Assembly (NCBI RefSeq): GCF_011316935.1
Contig: NZ_WLYS01000002.1
Location: forward strand, 186,001-250,000
Source: Sphingobacterium chungjuense
GTDB taxonomy: Bacteria; Bacteroidota; Bacteroidia; Sphingobacteriales; Sphingobacteriaceae
Reading direction: 5' to 3'
Length of the DNA stretch: 64,000 nucleotides
Of the stretch, positions 61,544-64,000 are shown in pieces. Position numbers and translations under genes: made by a program. Each line of letters starts with the position of its first letter. Within the stretch, counting starts at the first letter, position 1. The notes beneath the pieces are model-generated. The model did not search any database. It worked only from the letters and a program-made list of their open reading frames with translations, and was not told where the DNA came from.

Positions 61544-64000
61544 TTAGCTCACCAATTGTTTGTCAAGTGGTGTAAATTTTGTGAGGTTAATGCCCTCTAC
61601 CGCGACTTTGTACTCTTCAATTGTCGGTATTCTTCCCAAGATGGCTGATAATACGACTACTGGTGTAGAAGCGAGTAAAGATTCTCCTTTTTTGCGCTCT
61701 GAATCTTCTACAACACGACCTTGGAAAAGGCGTGTTGAAGTAGCCATGACGGTATCTCCTTTCGCCGCTTTCTCTTGGTTACCCATACATAGGTTACAAC
61801 CCGGACGCTCTAAATACATGATATTCTCGTATTCTGTACGCGCATTGTTTTTAGGCATCAAGTCACTAAATTCAAAACCAGAATAGCGTTGTAGGATTTC
61901 CCAATCTCCTTCTGCCTCCAGCTCATCAATAATATTGTAGGTTGGAGCTGCTACCACTAACGGTGCGTTGAACTCTACCTTACCTTTTTGTGCTTCCAGA
62001 TTCTTGAGCATTTGCGAGACGATTTTCAAGTCGCCTTTGTGCACCATACACGATCCAACAAATCCAAGATCTACTTTCTTCGTTCCTTCATAAAACGATA
62101 GATCGCGAATAGTATCATGCGTGTAACGCTTAGAAACGTCTTTATTAGTTACATCTGGATCGGCGATCATCGGTTCGTCAATCACGTCTAGATCGATCAC
62201 CACTTCCGCGTAGTATTTGGCGTTTTCATCTGGAGTCAAAGCAGGAATAGCGCCCGACTTAATTTCGGTAATACGTTTATCCGCTTTGTTAATCAAGCCT
62301 TGCAGTACTTGACTTTTATTATCCATGCCTTTTTCGATCATGATTTGGATACGGCTTTTCGCAATTTCCAATGATTCGATCAAGGTATCATCTTGTGAAA
62401 TACAGATAGATGCTTTCGCTTTCATCTCGGCTGTCCAGTCGGTGAATGTAAAGGCTTGATCGGCCAATAACGTACCGATGTGCACCTCAATAATCCGGCC
62501 TTGGAAAACATTTTCTCCGCCAAACTGCTGTAGCATCTGTGATTGTGTCGCATGTACCACATCACGGAAATCCATGTGCTCTTTCATGCCTCCTTTGAAG
62601 GTCACTTTCACCGATTCCGGGATAGGCATGGAAGCTTCACCAGTCGCTAAAGCCAAGGCCACAGTACCAGAGTCAGCACCAAATGCAACTCCTTTAGACA
62701 TTCTGGTGTGCGAGTCACCACCGATAATGATAGCCCATTCGTCGATCGTAATATCGTTCAGAACCTTGTGAATTACATCTGTCATAGCGTGATATTCACC
62801 CTTAGGGTCACGCGCGGTAATCAATCCAAAACCGTTCATAAACTTCATGAGTTTTGGAATATTTGCTTGCGCTTTTTTATCCCACACAGAAGCTGTGTGA
62901 CAACCAGACTGGTATGCACCATCTACAATCGGTGAAATAACCGTTGCGGCCATCGCTTCCAATTCTTGCGCGGTCATCAAACCTGTAGTATCTTGCGATC
63001 CTACAATGTTTACTTGCACACGCACATCAGATCCTGCATGCAATACTTTACCCGGCGTAACGCCAACTGCATTTTTATTAAAGATCTTCTCTACAGCGGT
63101 TAATCCTTGTCCTTCTACAGAAACTTCTTTTGAAGGAGCGAAAACTAATGGCGTTTCGATGTCTAACAATTGCGCCGCAAAAGTTTGGATTTTCTTACCA
63201 AATACGATGGCATAAGAACCACCCGCTTTGATGAACTCCATTTTTTGTGGCGTCAATGCTTTGGAAATATCGATCAACTCTTTATCTCCTTGATATAACT
63301 TTTTAGTTTTGGTATTGATGGTCAATTCAGTACCAGTAGCAACTGAGTAAACTTCTTCTAAAATAGGTTCGTTTTTCTCGTTGCGTACCACATTGCCTTC
63401 CGCATCCACTTTTTTCACCCAGTTTTTAAGATCGATACCGATACCACCGGTGACGTCTACTGTGGTCAAAAAGATCGGCGATATACCATTGGTACCACCT
63501 ACGATTGGCGCGATATTCACAAAAGGAACGTACGGGCTTGCTTGTTTTCCGGTCCACAATGCGACGTTATTCACGCCAGACATACGCGAGGAACCTACAC
63601 CCATCGTACCTTTTTCGGCAATCAGCATGACACTTCTATCTGGATGTTGCATTTGCAAATCCTGAATTTGCTGCTGGGCTTCTGGTGTGATCATACATTT
63701 ACCATGCAATTCACGGTCTGAGCGCGAGTGCGCTTGATTACCTGGAGAAAGCAAATCGGTAGAGATATCACCTTCACCGGCGATGAATGTGACAATCTTA
63801 ATTTCTTCTGGAACCTCTGGAAGCTTGGTGAAAAATTCAGCTTTTGCGTAGCTTTCCACAATCTCTCTCGCAATGGCATTTCCATTATGAAAGGCTTCTT
63901 TCAAACGATCAGTATCCGCTTCGTACAAGAATACCTGTGTCTTAAGTACATCCGCAGCTTGCGTGGCAACAGCCTGATTTGCACCCAACGCTAAATCTAA
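61544..64000 (-). CDS. acnB: Aconitate hydratase B (partial)
   Basis: AcnB, the bifunctional aconitase/2-methylisocitrate dehydratase type. The frame is open to the window edge (the residues before GANQAVATQA read LDLAL), so the N-terminal HEAT-like domain of about 110 residues is outside. The visible part has TDRLKEAFHNGNAI, ELHGKCMITPEAQQQI, EKGTMGVGSSRMSGVNN, IGGDSHTRMSKGVAFGADSG, GSCMVHKGD and the CNLCMGNQEKAAKGD iron-sulfur motif with the C-terminal domain order typical of AcnB (swivel domain first). Why an organism keeps both aconitases next to each other cannot be told from the sequence. Confidence 0.94.
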   Translation of the reverse strand, partial: LDLALGANQAVATQAADVLKTQVFLYEADTDRLKEAFHNGNAIAREIVESYAKAEFFTKLPEVPEEIKIVTFIAGEGDISTDLLSPGNQAHSRSDRELHGKCMITPEAQQQIQDLQMQHPDRSVMLIAEKGTMGVGSSRMSGVNNVALWTGKQASPYVPFVNIAPIVGGTNGISPIFLTTVDVTGGIGIDLKNWVKKVDAEGNVVRNEKNEPILEEVYSVATGTELTINTKTKKLYQGDKELIDISKALTPQKMEFIKAGGSYAIVFGKKIQTFAAQLLDIETPLVFAPSKEVSVEGQGLTAVEKIFNKNAVGVTPGKVLHAGSDVRVQVNIVGSQDTTGLMTAQELEAMAATVISPIVDGAYQSGCHTASVWDKKAQANIPKLMKFMNGFGLITARDPKGEYHAMTDVIHKVLNDITIDEWAIIIGGDSHTRMSKGVAFGADSGTVALALATGEASMPIPESVKVTFKGGMKEHMDFRDVVHATQSQMLQQFGGENVFQGRIIEVHIGTLLADQAFTFTDWTAEMKAKASICISQDDTLIESLEIAKSRIQIMIEKGMDNKSQVLQGLINKADKRITEIKSGAIPALTPDENAKYYAEVVIDLDVIDEPMIADPDVTNKDVSKRYTHDTIRDLSFYEGTKKVDLGFVGSCMVHKGDLKIVSQMLKNLEAQKGKVEFNAPLVVAAPTYNIIDELEAEGDWEILQRYSGFEFSDLMPKNNARTEYENIMYLERPGCNLCMGNQEKAAKGDTVMATSTRLFQGRVVEDSERKKGESLLASTPVVVLSAILGRIPTIEEYKVAVEGINLTKFTPLDKQLVS

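Noticed and set aside
63974..63988. Internal TTG as start of AcnB
   Set aside because: The frame continues open to the window edge with AcnB-like sequence missing its N-terminal domain, so this is a truncation by the window.
1..64000. CRISPR arrays, insertion sequences, prophage or toxin-antitoxin genes
   Set aside because: None could be recognised on either strand; XerD is the housekeeping type and not an integrase.

Overview
The window looks like a chromosomal segment of a Bacteroidota organism, most likely of the Sphingobacteriaceae (Sphingobacterium-like). The signs are two SusC/SusD outer-membrane pairs, many lipoproteins with Bacteroidota-type lipoboxes, a fimbrillin-like lipoprotein, DUF5606 and DUF1543 genes, and promoter-like octamers of the Bacteroidota form TAnnTTTG upstream of many genes. 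I see no CRISPR array, insertion sequence, prophage or rRNA. There is one tRNA, tRNA-Arg(CCG).

Layout. 1-2.6 kb: a glycine betaine/osmolyte ABC transporter (binding lipoprotein cut by the window edge, permease, ATPase). 2.9-6.4 kb: a siderophore-type TonB-dependent receptor with a PepSY inner-membrane protein. 6.5-11.2 kb: a SusC/SusD pair with no enzymes beside it. 11.5-17.5 kb: a two-gene sensory operon, a bacteriophytochrome photosensory core without an output domain followed by a giant CheB-CheR-PAS-histidine kinase. 17.7-22.2 kb: an acyltransferase, an unknown gene, an aldo/keto reductase remnant, and a tight operon of DoxX-like protein, a DUF2071 gene with a frameshift in a T8 run, a methyltransferase and a membrane protein. 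22.3-26.9 kb: a fimbrillin-like lipoprotein with a short upstream peptide, a LuxR-type response regulator and a convergent histidine kinase. Two matching TAGCAAA-N2-TTTGCTA dyads lie in this locus. 27.4-30.4 kb: DUF2721, a luciferase-like monooxygenase and a YeiH-type exporter.

30.4-41.3 kb: a glycan utilisation locus on the minus strand, in transcription order DUF1543, GH1, LacI regulator, SusC, SusD, GH130 lipoprotein, ROK kinase and sugar/H+ symporter. A perfect 20-bp palindrome (a likely LacI-family operator) sits just upstream of susC. 41.7-46.4 kb: a sulfur-scavenging cluster (SfnG, SsuD, SfnB and a sigma-54 activator like SfnR). 46.4-49.2 kb: an MFS exporter with a possible leader ORF, and the enoyl-ACP reductase FabV. 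49.3-53.7 kb: XerD, then a His-rich protein, a TonB-dependent receptor and a His-rich lipoprotein that together suggest transition-metal (zinc or copper) uptake. 53.8-59.1 kb: tRNA-Arg, a small lipoprotein, RmuC, an M14 peptidase, RadC, a cyclophilin and DUF5606. 59.2-64.0 kb: tandem AcnB (cut by the window edge) and AcnA.

Most gene calls rest on clearly readable family motifs. Promoters, operators and the leader ORF are read by eye from consensus matches and are weaker. No database search was possible.
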